Source of the DNA: Marinosulfonomonas sp.
Lineage (GTDB): Bacteria; Pseudomonadota; Alphaproteobacteria; Rhodobacterales; Rhodobacteraceae
DNA: 7,047 nucleotides
Assembly: GCA_026989405.1 (NCBI GenBank)
Contig: JALSJL010000008.1
Location: 1-7,047 of the forward strand
Direction of reading: 5' to 3'
Shown here one piece after another: positions 5,213 through 7,047 of this stretch. A program made the translations under genes and the position numbers. The notes beneath the pieces were generated by a model, which worked only from the letters and a program-made list of their open reading frames with translations, made no database searches and was not told where the DNA came from. The stretch's first letter is position 1; each line of letters starts with the position of its first letter.

Positions 5213-5755
5213 CTACTGGGCGCAGCGCTTGGACGCTTCTTCAAGCGCGGCGGTGAACCCGAGCAGCGAAAACGTGTCCTTCGTGGTCGTGCCACGGGCC
5301 GAACGCGCTGTCAGAACCGCTTCGGCCCCACGTTTCATCGCCGTGATGATCTTGGCGTCGTCCGCTTCGCTCGGAGCCCAGGCCATTTCCGGGTTCGTGT
5401 CCTTGTCGGTGAACAGCTGGAACGTCTGCCCGCTGATATCGAGGTTGACCTGCGATCCCGGCGCAAACGGGTAGCCACCCGTAAAGGAAACCTGCCCCTT
5501 GGCCCCCTGGCTTGGGATGTATGTCACAAACAGCAAGATGTCGCCGCGGTTTACCGAAACGACGCGCCCTTCCTTGGTGTTCACGGTTTCCTTCGGGCTG
5601 GATACGGCCCAACAGGATGTCGGATCGCTTTCAACGAACACGCTCCAGTCGGTTTTCGCGGCCACGCGGTTGGTTGATTCGTCCTGCGCCAGAGCGGTGC
5701 TTGCCATGATGGCCAGCCCAAGCCCTGCAACGCCTCGCAAGATCATAGATTTCAT
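5213..5755 (-). CDS. Invasion-associated locus B (IalB)-family periplasmic protein
   Basis: This 180-residue exported protein has a clear signal peptide (residues 1-23: basic start, hydrophobic core, cleavage after ALA). The mature part begins Q-D-E-S and shows the IalB-family pattern. An early W-S-V-F followed by a Cys (Cys48, in TSCWAVSSPKE) leads into strands such as RGDILLFVTYIPSQG and VSFTGGYPFAPGSQV, then AMKRGAEAVLTARSARGTTTKDTFSLLGFTAAL and a C-terminal Cys178. The two cysteines are the only ones outside the signal and could form a disulfide. IalB was named in Bartonella for erythrocyte invasion; relatives are common in free-living alphaproteobacteria where invasion is irrelevant, so the real role is unknown. 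The start at 5755 has GGAGG (plus strand CCTCC at 5766-5770) ten bases upstream; longer forms would lose the signal peptide at the N-terminus. It lies upstream of rlmN on the same strand and diverges from the asparaginase gene. Confidence 0.88.
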   Translation of the reverse strand: MKSMILRGVAGLGLAIMASTALAQDESTNRVAAKTDWSVFVESDPTSCWAVSSPKETVNTKEGRVVSVNRGDILLFVTYIPSQGAKGQVSFTGGYPFAPGSQVNLDISGQTFQLFTDKDTNPEMAWAPSEADDAKIITAMKRGAEAVLTARSARGTTTKDTFSLLGFTAALEEASKRCAQ

Positions 5756-5925
5756 GTTTGTACAGCCTCCAGCTGCTTTGCCTCGTATCGGGTGCCGCGG
5801 ACGATTTTTCGTGCCATTCTGGCCGGCGACCCATTCCCAACTCGATTGGCACAGTCTAACGTGGTTCCGGCCCGATTTAAAAGAGCCATTGGCGAAAAAT
5901 TGCGCAGCGGCGCGGAGGGGGTGCA
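5756..5925. promoter_or_regulatory. Divergent intergenic region, ialB / asparaginase
   Basis: These 170 bases separate the divergent starts of the IalB-family gene and the asparaginase gene and are the longest non-coding stretch in the window. They should hold both promoters. I see the two ribosome sites (minus-strand GGAGG at 5766-5770 and plus-strand GGAGGGG at 5914-5920), a small ACGA-TTTT-TCGT inverted repeat near 5800-5815, and a TTGGCA (5846-5851) resembling a -35. No -10 is well spaced from it; the TTTAAA near 5876 is too far. No riboswitch or operator is recognised. Confidence 0.4.
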
Positions 5926-6927
5926 ATGATCGAACCGGTTGCCATCGCAGAGGTCTGGCGCGGCGATTTCCTTGAGTGTGTGCACCGCGGGCACGCCGTG
6001 GTGTGCGATGCTTCGGGCCAGATCGTGCAGGCATGGGGAAACCCCGATCTGATGTTCCTGCCGCGCTCATCCTGCAAGATGATCCAGGCGCTGCCACTTG
6101 TCGAAAGCGGCGCGGCGGACGCTTTCGGGCTGATAGAGCCGCAATTGGCCCTGGCCTGTGCTTCGCATCAGGCGGCGGAAATTCACACCGGCATGGTCAC
6201 GTCCTGGCTCGCCGAGCTCGGGCTTGACGACAGCGCGCTGCGTTGCGGCCCGCAAGAGCCGCGCGACCGCAGCGAACTGCATGCGATGATCCGCGCCGGG
6301 CACGAACCCTGCCGCCACCACAACAATTGCTCCGGCAAGCATTCGGGCTTCCTGACGCTGGCCAGGCACCTGAAGGGCGGGCCGGAATATGTCGAGCCGG
6401 AACACCCGGTGCAAGAAGCCGTGCGCGCCGCGTTCGAAGATGTGACCGGGCTGGAAAGCCCCGGCTTCGGCATTGACGGCTGTTCGGCCCCCAATTTTGC
6501 AACGACCCTGCACGGGCTTGCCCGCGCCATGGCCTTCTTTGCCGCGGCGCGCGAGGACGATGCGCCGGTGCGCAACCGGGCGGCGGCGCGGCTGGTCAGC
6601 GCGATGACGGCCTGTCCGGAACTGGTGGCTGGCGAGGGGCGGGCCTGCACCGACCTGATGCGCGCCATGGGCGGCAAGGTCGCGGTCAAGACCGGGGCGG
6701 AAGGCGCCTTCGTTGCGATCCTGCCCGAGCAGAAACTGGGGGTCGCCGTGAAAATCCAAGACGGCGCCACCCGCGCCGCCAACCTGGCGATCACCGCGTT
6801 GCTGGTTCACCTGGGTGCGCTGGATGCAACCCACCCGGCGGTGTCGCGCTGGATGCGGGTCAGACAGCGAAATTTCGCCGGGTTAGAGACTGGTTGGCTG
6901 CGGCCGGCACCGGGGTTTCCGACCTAA
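5926..6927 (+). CDS. L-asparaginase, thermolabile (Rhizobium etli ReAV-like, PF06089-type)
   Basis: This enzyme hydrolyses L-asparagine to aspartate and ammonia in the cytoplasm. It belongs to the class typified by R. etli asparaginase, which is unrelated to the E. coli AnsA/AnsB fold and has a serine-beta-lactamase-like fold. The product is 333 residues (ReAV about 367) with no signal peptide. Residues matching the published ReAV active site are seen: Ser48 and Lys51 in PRSSCK, Ser80 in CASHQ, and Lys255 in VKTGAEG (equivalent to the later lysine). The metal-site residues are Cys135 and Lys138 in NNCSGKHSG, plus Cys186 in DGCSAPN. The first five of these (Ser48, Lys51, Ser80, Cys135, Lys138) keep the same numbering as I recall for ReAV. 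The start at 5926 follows GGAGGGG (5914-5920) by five bases. It diverges from ialB and converges on serB with a four-base overlap. By family knowledge it probably serves asparagine catabolism; no regulator is adjacent. Confidence 0.93.
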   Translation: MIEPVAIAEVWRGDFLECVHRGHAVVCDASGQIVQAWGNPDLMFLPRSSCKMIQALPLVESGAADAFGLIEPQLALACASHQAAEIHTGMVTSWLAELGLDDSALRCGPQEPRDRSELHAMIRAGHEPCRHHNNCSGKHSGFLTLARHLKGGPEYVEPEHPVQEAVRAAFEDVTGLESPGFGIDGCSAPNFATTLHGLARAMAFFAAAREDDAPVRNRAAARLVSAMTACPELVAGEGRACTDLMRAMGGKVAVKTGAEGAFVAILPEQKLGVAVKIQDGATRAANLAITALLVHLGALDATHPAVSRWMRVRQRNFAGLETGWLRPAPGFPT

Positions 6928-7047
6928 CGCACAAAGTCTTCGCGCCGGTAGCCCTGCAAGTACAGCAAGGCCGTCAGGTCGCCGTGGTTGATGCGCAGAT
7001 CGCATTGTCTGGCCACGGCGGGTTTGGCATGCAGCGCCACACCTGCC
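6924..7047 (-). CDS. serB: Phosphoserine phosphatase, C-terminal fragment (cut by window edge)
   Basis: The minus-strand frame from the right edge (first full codon at 7046) to a TAG at 6924-6926 encodes 40 residues. It contains AGVALHAKPAVARQ followed by INHGDLTALLYLQGYRRE. This is the characteristic end of SerB: G-x-G-V-A-x-H-A-K-P, then the I-x-H-x-D-L-T-A-L-L-Y-x-Q-G-Y tail. SerB is a HAD-superfamily enzyme that removes phosphate from L-3-phosphoserine, the last step of serine synthesis. The catalytic DxDxT motif lies outside the window. The stop overlaps the asparaginase stop by four bases, so the genes converge with no spacer. Too short for an ORF search to pick up from an ATG, but the motif match is strong. 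Confidence 0.88.
   Translation of the reverse strand, partial: AGVALHAKPAVARQCDLRINHGDLTALLYLQGYRREDFVR

Noticed and set aside
4375..5256. 293-residue plus-strand open frame antisense to rlmN
   Set aside because: It mirrors rlmN codons in high-GC DNA, shows no recognisable domain, and is His/Arg-rich as expected of a shadow.
5125..5295. Upstream extension of rlmN by 57 residues
   Set aside because: The added residues are low-complexity and basic, it would overlap the ialB coding end, and the ATG at 5124 has a good ribosome site and the normal family N-terminus.
3926..5755. A defence or mobile-element island around ialB, rlmN and the RHH gene
   Set aside because: No integrase, transposase, terminal repeats or composition shift visible; rlmN is core and the gene spacing is ordinary.
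5756..6097. Upstream extension of the IalB-family gene by 114 residues
   Set aside because: It overlaps the start of the asparaginase gene on the other strand and places the signal peptide internally.
6067..6834. 255-residue minus-strand open frame opposite the asparaginase gene
   Set aside because: It is antisense to a gene whose catalytic residues are intact, and has no family resemblance.

Overview
The window looks like a chromosomal segment of a marine or soil alphaproteobacterium of the Rhodobacteraceae (Roseobacter-type) group. The evidence is high GC, the close match of RlmN and DapD to what I remember of that family, an IalB-family secreted protein, a Hint-domain protein tail and a long LOG-family protein. 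This assignment is from memory of the families, not from a search. I see no mobile element, CRISPR array, tRNA or rRNA gene.

Layout, left to right. (1) The C-terminal tail of a Hint-domain protein (+, cut by the left edge, stop at 284). (2) A membrane protein of the prokaryotic ionotropic-glutamate-receptor type (+, 343-1398): a periplasmic amino-acid-binding domain split by two membrane helices and a pore loop. The pore loop lacks the TVGYG potassium filter and reads NGGFE. (3) A minus-strand pair, dapD (lysine and peptidoglycan precursor synthesis) followed one base later by a 111-residue conserved-looking protein of unknown function. (4) Divergent from dapD, a LOG-family nucleotide phosphoribohydrolase-like gene (+). 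(5) A minus-strand run of ialB-like gene, rlmN and a ribbon-helix-helix protein of unknown role. (6) Divergent from ialB, a thermolabile-type (ReAV-like) L-asparaginase (+). (7) The C-terminal end of serB, phosphoserine phosphatase (-, cut by the right edge).

The genes are mostly housekeeping and do not form one pathway. dapD, asparaginase and serB all belong to amino-acid metabolism, and RlmN modifies 23S rRNA and tRNA. The layout is very compact. Two convergent pairs (LOG/RHH and asparaginase/serB) overlap by four bases at their stop codons, and the third convergent pair (channel/111-residue gene) is 21 bases apart. The longest non-coding stretch is 170 bases (5756-5925). The most interesting item is the glutamate-receptor-like channel with its altered filter. 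Next are a long imperfect hairpin just upstream of the rlmN ribosome-binding site and the RHH protein with an uncharacterised C-terminal domain.
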